DNA from: Cochlodiniinecator piscidefendens
GTDB taxonomy: Bacteria; Pseudomonadota; Alphaproteobacteria; Rhodobacterales; Rhodobacteraceae
Length of the DNA stretch: 64,000 bases
NCBI RefSeq assembly: GCF_011326755.1
Contig: NZ_JAAOIE010000006.1
Location: 83,443-147,442 of the forward strand
Direction of reading: 5' to 3'
In this document: positions 43,520 through 52,270 of the stretch, piece by piece
Layout of the letters: each line of letters begins with the position of its first letter
Position numbering within the stretch: position 1 is the stretch's first letter
Notes under the pieces: generated by a model
Seen by the model: only the letters and a program-made list of their open reading frames with translations
Told to the model about the DNA's origin: nothing
Databases searched by the model: none
Translations under genes and position numbers: made by a program

Positions 43520-43694
43520 GCTTCCTGATAGGCCATACGGAGGTCCTTGACAAGAAAACGGCGCAGCCTCTCAATTTGTCTTTTAGAGCTATCTTTTTAT
43601 CTGGGCCGGTCATCTTATCCTTGGTTGCATTCGTAAACCGAACACGTTCCCGTTTTACGGCACCTAGTCGTTTCTGCAAAAGAACCAACTTCAA
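43516..43694 (-). pseudogene. Possible small basic protein gene split by a -1 frameshift
   Basis: The gap between the CoA-transferase and ArsR genes holds a frame that starts at TTG overlapping the CoA-transferase stop (TTGA). It reads KLVLLQKRLGAVKRERVRF and onward for about 35 residues. A -1 shift near the run GATAAAAAGATAG (around 43599) leads into a second frame reading KRQIERLRRFLVKDLRMAYQ, whose TGA overlaps the ArsR ATG (ATGA). Without the shift the first frame runs on to 43509. Joined, they give a basic protein of about 59 residues that is coupled at both ends. It may be a broken gene, a sequencing error or programmed shifting. I do not recognise the family. Confidence 0.35.
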
Positions 43695-44812
43695 GTATCT
43701 TTTACTTTCTTCGGACGCCCCGGAGAAGCTTTATCAAGGTTAAGCGTTGAGCGCGAAAAGACAATTGGGGTACGCACACCGGGAATGCCCTCGGGGGAGA
43801 TTTTCATATTGCGGTGTATTGTTTGCGGGTCTTCCATCGCTTCGGCCACAGAGTTAATTGGCCCACCCGGCACACCTGCCTGTTCCAGCGCCGCCAAAAT
43901 ATCCGTTTTGCCCCATTGGGCCAATGCCTCTGTCAGTGTGTTCACCAACGCATCTCGGTTAGAAACCCGCGATGGATTGGTTGCATACAAAGGGTCGGTA
44001 GTGAGGTCATCCAATTTCAAAATTTGGCACAGTGCCGCGAATTGACGGTCATTGCCACAAGCAATAATGACGTGGCCATCGGACACCGGGAACACTTGAT
44101 ACGGCACAATATTGGGATGCGCATTGCCCATGCGTTTAGGGCTTTTACCTGTCACTTGGTAATTCATCGCCTGATTGGCCAAAACCCCAGTCATACTGTC
44201 CAGAAGCGAAAGATCGATATGCTGCCCCAAACCGCTTTTTTCACGCTCTGCCACAGCGGCCTGAATACCGATGACTCCGTAAAGTCCTGTAAAAATATCA
44301 GCAAAGGCAACGCCAATTTTTTGCGGTTCACCATCCGGATCACCCGTAAGGTCCATGATCCCGCTCATACCTTGAATGAGAAAATCATACCCAGCACGAT
44401 GCGCGTAGGGGCCGGTTTGCCCAAAGCCGGTCACAGATGCGTAGATCAAACGCGGATTTTCTTTTTGCAGGCTGTCAAAGTCGAGGCCATATTTTTTCAG
44501 CCCGCCAACTTTGAAATTTTCGATAAACACATCAGCATCGCGAACCAATTCTAGTAGCTTTTCTCGATCACTTGGGTCGGTGAAATCAAGTGCGATGCTG
44601 GATTTCCCGCGGTTCGCCCCATGAAAATAGGCCGCAGTTTTATCGCCGTCCTGTTCAATAAAGGGGGGGCCCCAAGTGCGCGTGTCATCCCCTGCGGGAC
44701 TTTCGACTTTGATGACATCAGCGCCGAGATCGGCCAAAGTTTGGCCAATCCAGGGCCCGGCCAAAATCCGAGCAACCTCAACAACTTTTAATCCCTGCAG
44801 TGGTGCCGCCAT
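43691..44812 (-). CDS. CaiB/BaiF-family CoA-transferase
   Basis: This 373-residue class III CoA-transferase starts APLQGLKVVEVARILAGPWI and has ADVIKVESPAGDDTR, the catalytic aspartate region ENFKVGGLKKYGLDF, YASVTGFGQTGPYAHRAGYD and GVPGGPINSVAEAMEDPQ. It moves CoA between acids such as succinate, carnitine/crotonobetaine, oxalate or mesaconate-type compounds. I chose the start at 44812 because GGAGGG lies 7 bases upstream; the open frame continues 82 codons into the divergent promoter. A YcaD-like MFS carrier is divergent. The CaiD-like operon 9 kb away makes a betaine CoA-transferase role conceivable, but nothing shows it directly. Confidence 0.92.
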   Translation of the reverse strand: MAAPLQGLKVVEVARILAGPWIGQTLADLGADVIKVESPAGDDTRTWGPPFIEQDGDKTAAYFHGANRGKSSIALDFTDPSDREKLLELVRDADVFIENFKVGGLKKYGLDFDSLQKENPRLIYASVTGFGQTGPYAHRAGYDFLIQGMSGIMDLTGDPDGEPQKIGVAFADIFTGLYGVIGIQAAVAEREKSGLGQHIDLSLLDSMTGVLANQAMNYQVTGKSPKRMGNAHPNIVPYQVFPVSDGHVIIACGNDRQFAALCQILKLDDLTTDPLYATNPSRVSNRDALVNTLTEALAQWGKTDILAALEQAGVPGGPINSVAEAMEDPQTIHRNMKISPEGIPGVRTPIVFSRSTLNLDKASPGRPKKVKDT

Positions 44813-44966
44813 ATCAATGCCCTCCGTTTGCACAAAGAGACACATTCGGCACCCAAAGAAAAGAACAACCCGTATAATTTCCAGCAAAATCATCTGGTAT
44901 TGAACGCGACATATCTGTGTCGTGGGTTTGTTAGAACCGATCCTGCTCAAATCATAGCCATTAAGT

Positions 44967-46202
44967 ATGATACGTGCATTAAATGAAAACTGGGCCTTAT
45001 TTTTAGGCATGCTGATGTTGATGGTCGCCAACGGATTGCTGGCGACATTGCTGACCATTCGCGGCGCCCATCTTGGGTTTAGCGATTTTACAATCTCTAT
45101 TATGCAGGCGAGTTATCCGTTCGGGGCATTGGCTGGAACGGCTCTTGCCCCGCGATTGGTTGAAAAGGTGGGGCATATCCGCGCCTTTTCTGCGCTGGCC
45201 TCATTGGTGTCGATCACAGCTATTATTCACTTACTGACCAATGACGCCGTAAGCTGGAGCGCGATGCGCCTTTTGGGTGGGTTTTGCTATCCCGGCCTGT
45301 ATGTGATCACCGAAGGATGGCTAAACGCCAAGTCAGACAATAGCACACGCGCGCAGGTTCTATCGCTTTACTTCATTATTCAGCTTGCTGGCCCTGCTTT
45401 GGGAACTGCCCTTGTCGGGTTTCCTGACCCAACGGGAAATCTATTGTTCGGTGTTGTGTCGATTTTGATTTCTCTGTCGATTGTTCCGCTCCTTTTGTCA
45501 GGGAACAAAGCACCGGATTACACCGTACCTGAGCGCATGTCGGTTGGCCGCCTTTATAAGGTGTCACCCATTGCGGTTATTGGCATTATTCTGGTCAGTA
45601 TTGGTGTTGCCGCGTCTTATATCACGCTGCCGCTTTATGCCTTGCAACAGGGCTTTACCGCTGCGCAGGCTTCGGGCGCGCTTGTTGCGGCGTTGATCGC
45701 AGGTGCATTGGTTCAATATCCCGTGGGTTGGATTTCTGACCACACAGACCGACGGTATGTGGTTATTGGCCTTGGTGTTATCAGCGCAGTAGCGAGTCTT
45801 TGGCTCGCATTTGATACATCGCCCTCGCATATCGTCATTGGCTTTATTCTAATCGCAATTGGGCTTTACCCTGCCTATTCTATTTTGACGGCACATGCGA
45901 ATGATCAGTTAAAGCTGTCCCAAGTTGTGCCGGCCAGTGGCACCATGGTTTTGCTGCTAAATATCGGATTGTTGGTCGGTACAATGTTGGGGCCTAACTC
46001 TATCGCATTGTTCGGCGGACGGGGGCTACAACTTCTCTTGGCCTTTATTGGGATTTCGGTTGCGTTGGTCGCGTTGATCCGCCGTTTTCAGGTTGCCGCA
46101 CCAACAGAAACCGGCGAGGTCCAAGTCGCGAGCGTTATCGGTGTCGCGCAACCCGGCGTGCTTCAGGCTGAAACTTGGGTTCAGGAAGAAGAGGCAAACT
46201 AA
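44967..46202 (+). CDS. MFS transporter (YcaD-like)
   Basis: This 411-residue membrane protein has about 12 hydrophobic segments and MFS signatures, with GWISDHTDRRYV as the loop 8-9 motif and an ALAPRLVEKVGHIRAF segment after the second helix. The sequence type recalls YcaD-like major facilitators, whose substrates are mostly unknown. It is divergent from the CaiB-family CoA-transferase gene with about 150 bases between starts, so the pair may share control. It is followed by a good terminator-like hairpin. Confidence 0.88.
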   Translation: MIRALNENWALFLGMLMLMVANGLLATLLTIRGAHLGFSDFTISIMQASYPFGALAGTALAPRLVEKVGHIRAFSALASLVSITAIIHLLTNDAVSWSAMRLLGGFCYPGLYVITEGWLNAKSDNSTRAQVLSLYFIIQLAGPALGTALVGFPDPTGNLLFGVVSILISLSIVPLLLSGNKAPDYTVPERMSVGRLYKVSPIAVIGIILVSIGVAASYITLPLYALQQGFTAAQASGALVAALIAGALVQYPVGWISDHTDRRYVVIGLGVISAVASLWLAFDTSPSHIVIGFILIAIGLYPAYSILTAHANDQLKLSQVVPASGTMVLLLNIGLLVGTMLGPNSIALFGGRGLQLLLAFIGISVALVALIRRFQVAAPTETGEVQVASVIGVAQPGVLQAETWVQEEEAN

Positions 46203-46207
46203 ACGTA

Positions 46208-46236
46208 AATATGGCCCCCGCGTAGGAGGCCATATT
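46208..46236. terminator. Bidirectional terminator between MFS and phoX-like genes
   Basis: AATATGGCC (46208-46216) pairs perfectly with GGCCATATT (46228-46236) around an 11-base loop. It is followed on the plus strand by T-rich CGTTATTTCTGTTT and on the minus strand by TACGTTTAGTTT. It lies between convergent gene ends and could serve both. Confidence 0.75.
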
Positions 46237-46252
46237 CGTTATTTCTGTTTAC

Positions 46253-48136
46253 TTAACCGAATGCAGCGCCATCATGGCGTTGTACAGTTATGATAGAAGA
46301 ACGCGGATTACCTTCGCCATCTGGCCAAGAGCCACCTGGGTGTTGAACCCCAACAAACGCAACCATTTTATCGACCGACCAGCAAAGGCCCGTCACTTCG
46401 GCACCATAGGGAACAGTCATAAAGCGCGCGATTTCACCGGTTTCTGGATCACCAACCAACATTTGGTTATTGCCCATGCCTTCGAATTCGTCTTCGTTTT
46501 TGTAGTTCCCGTCGGTTTGTATCCACAGCAAACCATCTGAGGAAAAGGCCATACCATCTGGTGAATTAAACATGTTGCCAGCATTCACGTTGTCAGATCC
46601 GGCATAAGCGTTGTCATAAACAGTTGGATTGCCTGCCATGACATATAGATCCCATGCAAACATATCAGCCGCGTGGTTTTCATCGGCAGGCGTCCAACGC
46701 ACGATCTGACCGTATTTGTTGGTCTCACGGGGGTTCACCGCATTTACAGAGGTATCATCGCCACCTGCATTTGGTTTAACGCCGCGGTTTTTGTTGTTGG
46801 TCAACGCACAGTAAGCTTCGGCCTTGAGTGGATTTGCAGCGACCCATTCAGGGCGATCCATTGTTGTGCCACCCACAGCCGAGGCAGCCATACGGGTGAA
46901 GCACAAGATTTCAACCGCATCCATACCCGTTGTTTCAGATGTCAAAGCCAACCATTCGCCGGTTTGGTCTTCATTGAATTTTGCAACATATAGCGTGCCG
47001 TCATCTAGTAGAGCTTCAGTTGAACCGCCTTCGGTATAGATATCGTTTGACACATAACGATAGAGATATTCGCCACGTTCATCGTCCCCCAGATACACCA
47101 CCACACGGCCATCTTTGGCATGAACCATTTCAGCATTTTCATGTTTAAAACGACCCAAGGCCGTCCGTTTCACCGGCACTGATGATGGATCAGCCGGGTC
47201 AATTTCAGTGACAAAACCATGGCGGTGGGGTTCGTTTGGCTCTACGGAAATATCATAGCGCGGATCGAATTTTTCGTAGCCATAACGACCTTCGCCGCCG
47301 ATACCATAACGGGCGTAGCCTTCGCCTACTGGTTCTTCACCAGTTGCACCAAAATAGCCGTTAAAGTTCTCTTCGCAGGTTAGGTATGTGCCCCAAAGGG
47401 TTTTGCCTGAACCGCAGTTGTTCATAGTCCCTTTGACAACCAAACCTTGTGGATCAGCAGAAGTTTGCACCAAAGCATGACCGGCAAGAGGTCCAGCCAG
47501 AACCATTTCGGTTTCATGTGTAATACGGCGATTGTATGGGCTGTCGATCAGGACCTCATAACCACCGCTGGTGTTTGCCACTTCCATCACGGTTACACCC
47601 TGAAGGCTCTTCAACAACGTGACCTCAGCCGCGGTACGGGGAGAGCCTTCTGCCTCGGGTGGTAGGTTGATTTTTGGGTTCACATATTCTGAGTTCACCG
47701 CAATCAATTGACGACCGTTTACCTCAAAGAGTTCCATACCGTCGGTGTTTTCGCCAAACACACGATCAGACATTTCCACTGGAATAGCCGCGTCTGCGGA
47801 GTAAGCTCCCTGCGCATCTGACCACAGCGGGTCACCCAAACGCACCAGAACCTTGGAAGAGAACCCTTCAGGCACATGCACAGCGAAATCTGTTGCAGTA
47901 TCGATCGGGGCAAAGCCAAACGGCAGTGTTTCAGTGGCCCGTGCCATTGACGTGGACGAAAACAGACCTGTTCCAAAAACAGCAGCCCCAGAGCCAAACG
48001 CCAATGCCCCGCCCAGCACTCCACGGCGCGAGATGGCATTTTCTACAACCTGATCAAATTCGTTTTCTTCAGGGCGCGGACTGCGCGCTTCATCGAACTC
48101 ATCCCATGACAGTTCATGTAGAGAATTTTCGGACAT
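46253..48136 (-). CDS. PhoX-family alkaline phosphatase (DUF839)
   Basis: This 627-residue protein has an N-terminal twin-arginine signal (AISRRGVLGGALAFGSGAAV, about residues 43-62) and the PhoX/DUF839 propeller. Typical segments are GTMNNCGSGKTLWGTYLTCEENFNG near residue 210 (binding the Fe/Ca cofactor cluster in PhoX), EIDPADPSS, FKHENAEM and YLGDDERGEYLYRYVS. PhoX enzymes are exported folded by Tat and release phosphate from organic esters using iron and calcium. Cytoplasmic or membrane-bound DUF839 relatives of unknown role also exist. The ATG at 48136 has AAGGAAAAG upstream. A fragment CTGTCAC in the promoter region recalls half a Pho box, but the second half is poor. Confidence 0.88.
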   Translation of the reverse strand: MSENSLHELSWDEFDEARSPRPEENEFDQVVENAISRRGVLGGALAFGSGAAVFGTGLFSSTSMARATETLPFGFAPIDTATDFAVHVPEGFSSKVLVRLGDPLWSDAQGAYSADAAIPVEMSDRVFGENTDGMELFEVNGRQLIAVNSEYVNPKINLPPEAEGSPRTAAEVTLLKSLQGVTVMEVANTSGGYEVLIDSPYNRRITHETEMVLAGPLAGHALVQTSADPQGLVVKGTMNNCGSGKTLWGTYLTCEENFNGYFGATGEEPVGEGYARYGIGGEGRYGYEKFDPRYDISVEPNEPHRHGFVTEIDPADPSSVPVKRTALGRFKHENAEMVHAKDGRVVVYLGDDERGEYLYRYVSNDIYTEGGSTEALLDDGTLYVAKFNEDQTGEWLALTSETTGMDAVEILCFTRMAASAVGGTTMDRPEWVAANPLKAEAYCALTNNKNRGVKPNAGGDDTSVNAVNPRETNKYGQIVRWTPADENHAADMFAWDLYVMAGNPTVYDNAYAGSDNVNAGNMFNSPDGMAFSSDGLLWIQTDGNYKNEDEFEGMGNNQMLVGDPETGEIARFMTVPYGAEVTGLCWSVDKMVAFVGVQHPGGSWPDGEGNPRSSIITVQRHDGAAFG

Positions 48137-48347
48137 ATTTCTTTTCCTTGCTTCGATAGCGTGTGGCTGGAAATGCGGCATGATGCGCCGCTGTTGAACA
48201 CAAGGGCGGGATAATTAAGGTTTGTTTCACGAAGGTGACAGTTTGGTAAACGAAATTTGACGTTGCACTTTTAACGATCATAGTTTGCCGATAGAATACG
48301 GGGATAAGAGATCGGTAATTTTCTTTGTAAACACCAGAGAAACAGCT

Positions 48348-48902
48348 ATGGCGTTCGTACTTAACCATAAATTTCCATTCTTCGGACAACGTTTGCGCCG
48401 CGTACGTCGTGCAATGGGCGTTAAACAATTTGCCCTCGCCCAATCGTTGGGAGTGGACCAAACGACAATTTCAAGATGGGAATCAAGCCGTCAAACCCCA
48501 GACGCTGACTTGCAAAAGAAAGCATTGGATACGGTCTCTTCATTTGGCACTGATGATCGGGCCTTGCGCCGTCTTATTGAACACTCGACAACCGGTGTGC
48601 ATCTCGTAGACGAAGCCAGCCATAAATGCCTTGCCTACTCACCTACGCGCGCCACCTCTTGGGGGGCCTCCCCCAATGAGTGGATAGGGACCTCTCTTTG
48701 GCAATTTGCAACAGATGAAATACGTCAAGCCGAAGAAGAATTGGATGCAATGGATTGGTGGTCATTAGCGGCCCCTGAACCAAAGGTATTATACACTTCG
48801 GCTGCCTCACACGATAGATTGCGCATCGATGCCGGAAAACTGATGTGGGAACGTTTGTATTTGGCGGATGGAACCCCTGTTCGCCTCACCAGCAGTCTGT
48901 AG
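48348..48902 (+). CDS. XRE-family regulator with C-terminal sensory-like domain
   Basis: This 184-residue protein begins with an XRE helix-turn-helix (FGQRLRRVRRAMGVKQFALA followed by LGVDQTTISRWESSRQTPD, about residues 13-55). A C-terminal region of about 100 residues has TGVHLVDEASHKCLAYSPTR, suggesting a small PAS-like or ligand-sensing fold. I do not recognise a named family for the C-terminal part. It is divergent from the phoX-like gene across about 210 bases and precedes an MFS gene by 55 bases. Either could be its target. The chosen ATG gives the usual XRE start; the open frame extends 21 codons upstream. Confidence 0.82.
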   Translation: MAFVLNHKFPFFGQRLRRVRRAMGVKQFALAQSLGVDQTTISRWESSRQTPDADLQKKALDTVSSFGTDDRALRRLIEHSTTGVHLVDEASHKCLAYSPTRATSWGASPNEWIGTSLWQFATDEIRQAEEELDAMDWWSLAAPEPKVLYTSAASHDRLRIDAGKLMWERLYLADGTPVRLTSSL

Positions 48903-48957
48903 CACAGCGCATATTATATGCGTGGTACATTCCATGTATTCGCGTTACAGCGGACAC

Positions 48958-50133
48958 ATGTCACATACCCCATTTCGCACTACATTATTGATCCTGTTAT
49001 TATGGCTTTCTGGCTTAGGTGCCGCTGCACAATTTGCAAAGATCGCCGTGCCCTTCAGTTTCTTGCTAGAGTATTATCCCAACGCAGGTGCCAGTGCGGG
49101 CTGGTTGCTCACCTTGGTCAGCACAATTGGTGCGGCACTTGGTATTGTTGCGGGAACTTTAGTCGCGCGGTGGGGATCAGGTCGCATGTTGATTGCATCT
49201 CTGATTCTTGGCGGATGCGTTTCGCTGTGGCAATCCATCATGCCAGCCCTAAGTTTAATGATGCTCAGCCGAGTGATTGAAGGGGCATCGCATTTAATCA
49301 TCGTCGTAGCCGCACCTACCCTGATTGCACAAATTAGCCCCGATAAAATGCGCGGGGCGTCTATGGCACTTTGGAGCACATTCTTTGGTGTGACCTTTGC
49401 GCTCGTCGCGTGGTTTGGGGTTGGGTTTGTAACGACACACGGACTGCCCGCATTATTTGTGTTGCATGGAATCTATATGCTCATCTTGGCGGTATTATTA
49501 GCAGCCGCGCTGGGGCTAAAACATCTCACGGCTCAAAAGAATGGCGCACCTCTTACGTTGCGCGGTGTGCTGTCTTTACATGCCAAAGCTTATAAATCCC
49601 CATTCATCTTTGCCCCTGCCCTTGGTTGGTTTTTTTATACGTTTACGTTTGTTGCCCTGCTCACTTTATTGCCAAGCTTGCTACCCAATACCCTGCGTAC
49701 AACTGTATCGGGCTTAATGCCCTTGGTTAGTATTCCGGTTTCACTTGGGGTTGTTGGGATTGCTTTGATGTTCTTTTCGGCAGTTCATATCGTGATCCTA
49801 GGTTTTGTTCTGGCCATCTTAGTGCTGAGTTCAATCTATATCGGGGCCCCGATTGCGGTTATCGCAATCACCCTATTCGCGGTCTTGGGCCTCGTCCAAG
49901 GCGCAAGCTTTGCATCTGTGCCTCAGCTTAATACAACCATCGAAGACCAAGCGCTTTCGAACGGCGTTATGGCCCAAATGGGAAACCTTGGAAATTTGCT
50001 CGGAACGCCAATGCTTTTCATCGCACTTGAAAGCGGCGGATCAGGTTTCACCTTTGCGATCATCATAGGATTTTATGCGATTGCGGCAATGGGGCATTTG
50101 GTGCTGAAAAAAAGACGCCAAACAGAGTTTTAA
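48958..50133 (+). CDS. MFS transporter
   Basis: This protein of about 391 residues has about 12 transmembrane segments and MFS character: WLSGLGAAAQFAKIAVPFSF in the first helix, ARWGSGRMLIA after the second and RVIEGASHLIIVVAAPTLIAQ in the fourth. The substrate cannot be predicted. In-frame starts at 48934 and 48868 exist; none has a strong ribosome site, and 48958 gives the usual short N-terminus. It may be co-transcribed with the XRE regulator gene. Its last codons form one arm of the terminator of the convergent TRAP operon. Confidence 0.87.
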   Translation: MSHTPFRTTLLILLLWLSGLGAAAQFAKIAVPFSFLLEYYPNAGASAGWLLTLVSTIGAALGIVAGTLVARWGSGRMLIASLILGGCVSLWQSIMPALSLMMLSRVIEGASHLIIVVAAPTLIAQISPDKMRGASMALWSTFFGVTFALVAWFGVGFVTTHGLPALFVLHGIYMLILAVLLAAALGLKHLTAQKNGAPLTLRGVLSLHAKAYKSPFIFAPALGWFFYTFTFVALLTLLPSLLPNTLRTTVSGLMPLVSIPVSLGVVGIALMFFSAVHIVILGFVLAILVLSSIYIGAPIAVIAITLFAVLGLVQGASFASVPQLNTTIEDQALSNGVMAQMGNLGNLLGTPMLFIALESGGSGFTFAIIIGFYAIAAMGHLVLKKRRQTEF

Positions 50134-50146
50134 CCCCTGTTTGGCG
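50107..50146 (-). terminator. Rho-independent terminator of the minus-strand TRAP operon
   Basis: On the minus strand CGCCAAACAG (50146-50137) pairs with CTGTTTGGCG (50125-50116) and is followed by TC and seven T residues (plus-strand A-run 50107-50113). The stem and tail lie inside the 3' end of the convergent MFS gene, so that coding sequence also serves as terminator. Confidence 0.85.
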
Positions 50147-50151
50147 CAGTG

Positions 50152-51552
50152 TTACACTTGGGATGGCAACCAAAGCACGATCGCTGGAAAGGCCACCAAC
50201 AGCCCAATCGTTACTGCATCCGCAATGAAAAACGGCGTTACACCTTTGAAAACATCCTGCACACTTAGGTCATCGCGCACCCCGGCAACCACAAAGCAGT
50301 TTAACCCAATGGGCGGCGTAATCAGGCAGAACTCAGCCATTTTGACCACCAATATCCCGAACCAAATCGCGCACATTGGCCCCGACATACCGAAAGTCGA
50401 TTCCGCCGCTGAAACAGCTTCGCCGCCGTTCAATGCCATAACCGCAGGATAAACCACAGGCAGGGTCAAAAGCAGCATTCCGATGGCATCCATAAACATG
50501 CCCAACACCGCATAAGACAGCAAAATGCAGATGAGGATCAACATCGGTGACAGCGTCAGTGAGGTTATCCAATCGGAAAAAGCAGTGGGCAATTCAGCGA
50601 AACCCAAAAACCGTACATAGATCAAAACGCCCCAGATAATTGTGAAAATCATCACGCTTAGCTTTGCTGTTTCTAATAAGGCATCTTTCAATTCTGCCCA
50701 ACGCATCCCTTGAAAAACCGCCATCAAAAATACAACAAATGCCCCGATTGCACCGCCTTCGGTGGGTGTACCCCATGCGTCACCGCCGAACGGATTATAA
50801 ACGAAAAAGATGATCGTCACGACGACAAAAACAATAGGCAACGCCGGGGGCAGAGCTGCAAACCGCTGCCGCCACGTAAAGCCACTTACCGACGGGCCGA
50901 ACCCTTTGATCGTCATCGCCATGCCAACAATAAGCAGCCCATAAATAATCGCAGAAAACGCACCCGGAATGAACCCAGCCAGCAACAGCTTTCCCACGTC
51001 TTGTTCCACGATAATCGCATAGATCACCAAAATCGCAGAAGGTGGGATCAGCGACGCAAGCGTACCACCTGCGGCAACGACCCCTGCGGCAAACCGTTTA
51101 TCATATCCGATGGCCAACATTTCAGGGATCGCAATGCGGGCAAACACAGCAGACGTCGCGACAGAGGCCCCTGAAACAGCGGCAAATCCCGCCGTTGCAA
51201 AAACCGTCGATACCGCCAGCCCTCCCGGAACCCAAGCCAGCCAACGTTTGGCTGCTTCAAACAGCGCTTTGGTCAACCCCGCATAATACGCGAGATAACC
51301 AATAAGAATAAATGTCGGGATCAGGCTCAACGCTTGGGATGAAATCTTTGAATGCGGGACCTGCCCCGCAGTTTTCGCAGCAATTGTCAGGGCTTGAATA
51401 AATTTTTCAGGATTATAACCAAAGCGCGCCCAAAAAATCCAAATCAGCCCAATCATTCCAGCCAACCCGGCAGCAAATGCCACGCGCATTCCCAACACAA
51501 CAAGCAGAAGCATTCCGCCCGAGACGATCAATCCAATATCAATCGGTTCCAT
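50152..51552 (-). CDS. dctM: TRAP transporter large permease (DctM family)
   Basis: This 466-residue membrane protein shows DctM features: FAAVSGASVATSAVFARIAIPEM near residue 120, AAGGTLASLIPPSAILVIYAII near 160, GTPTEGGAIGAFVVFLMA and a C-terminal LITPPIGLNCFVVAGV. It is somewhat longer than the 426-residue DctM elsewhere in this window. It partners the DctQ encoded immediately upstream with a one-base overlap (TAATG). Uptake is sodium driven. The adjacent dctBD genes suggest an organic acid substrate. Confidence 0.94.
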   Translation of the reverse strand: MEPIDIGLIVSGGMLLLVVLGMRVAFAAGLAGMIGLIWIFWARFGYNPEKFIQALTIAAKTAGQVPHSKISSQALSLIPTFILIGYLAYYAGLTKALFEAAKRWLAWVPGGLAVSTVFATAGFAAVSGASVATSAVFARIAIPEMLAIGYDKRFAAGVVAAGGTLASLIPPSAILVIYAIIVEQDVGKLLLAGFIPGAFSAIIYGLLIVGMAMTIKGFGPSVSGFTWRQRFAALPPALPIVFVVVTIIFFVYNPFGGDAWGTPTEGGAIGAFVVFLMAVFQGMRWAELKDALLETAKLSVMIFTIIWGVLIYVRFLGFAELPTAFSDWITSLTLSPMLILICILLSYAVLGMFMDAIGMLLLTLPVVYPAVMALNGGEAVSAAESTFGMSGPMCAIWFGILVVKMAEFCLITPPIGLNCFVVAGVRDDLSVQDVFKGVTPFFIADAVTIGLLVAFPAIVLWLPSQV

Positions 51553-52196
51553 TAGACTTCACCCTGTTTGTCGTGGCTAGAAACATGTTCGGCCTCAAGC
51601 GCGGCCTGCGTCGCAGCATCCGCAATCAAAGGCACTGCAATGGCGTGCCCATCATTACGATAAAACGCCCGTCCATAGGCCCAAAGCTGCAAAAGAAGAC
51701 GTGAACATAAAACGCTAAATGCAATTGGGGCCAATAGCTTGGCTGGCCAAAGTGGCAGCGAAATATCCATCGAACTGTCTCGGCTCCAGAGCGGAGCGCC
51801 GAAATCAAAGCTGCGCGCAAAATGAGCCCAACTGCCCCACACCATCAAAATCATCAAAATGAGCACCGCAAGCGTCGTAATAAACTCGACCGAATACAAG
51901 GCCCTGCCCCGCAATGCCCCGACAAACATATCCATCCGAATGTGCCCGCCTTCACGTTGCGTGAATGAAATACCCATGAAGGCAATCAACGGCATCGCTT
52001 GTTCTATCCAGTCCACATATCCGGGTAAAGGTTGGCCAAACAGATTGCGCCCACCAACGGAAAACACCGCCAGCAACATCATACCAAACACGGCTAAACC
52101 GCTGACCAAAGCCAATTTGCTTTCGAGCCGATAAAGCTGCCTATCAAATTTACTCAGCAAACTGTCATCAGACAGAACAAGAGACGATCCAGCCAT
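51552..52196 (-). CDS. dctQ: TRAP transporter small permease (DctQ family)
   Basis: This 214-residue protein has four hydrophobic segments and DctQ motifs: LFGQPLPGYVDWIEQAMPLIAFMGISFTQREGGHIRMDMF. It has extended hydrophilic ends (about 30 residues before the first helix and 40 after the last). It bridges the binding protein and the large permease. A hairpin with T-rich tail lies between dctP and this gene and probably lowers its expression relative to dctP. Confidence 0.9.
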   Translation of the reverse strand: MAGSSLVLSDDSLLSKFDRQLYRLESKLALVSGLAVFGMMLLAVFSVGGRNLFGQPLPGYVDWIEQAMPLIAFMGISFTQREGGHIRMDMFVGALRGRALYSVEFITTLAVLILMILMVWGSWAHFARSFDFGAPLWSRDSSMDISLPLWPAKLLAPIAFSVLCSRLLLQLWAYGRAFYRNDGHAIAVPLIADAATQAALEAEHVSSHDKQGEV

Positions 52197-52220
52197 CGCT
52201 GTGATCCTTCTATGTAAATG

Positions 52221-52262
52221 TAAAAAGAAATGACCTGCGCCGCGGGAGAGCTGCGCAGGTCA
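52221..52262 (-). terminator. Attenuator-type terminator between dctP and dctQ
   Basis: On the minus strand TGACCTGCGC (52262-52253) pairs with GCGCAGGTCA (52240-52231) around a 12-base loop and is followed by TTTCTTTTTA. It lies 8 bases after the dctP stop inside the operon. It should end most transcripts after dctP and allow limited read-through into dctQM. Confidence 0.8.
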
Positions 52263-52270
52263 CGTCAGGT

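Noticed and set aside
48224..48241. Possible Pho box upstream of the phoX-like gene
   Set aside because: One half (CTGTCAC on the minus strand) is good, but the second half (GTGAAAC) matches poorly, so PhoB control is not supported by sequence alone.
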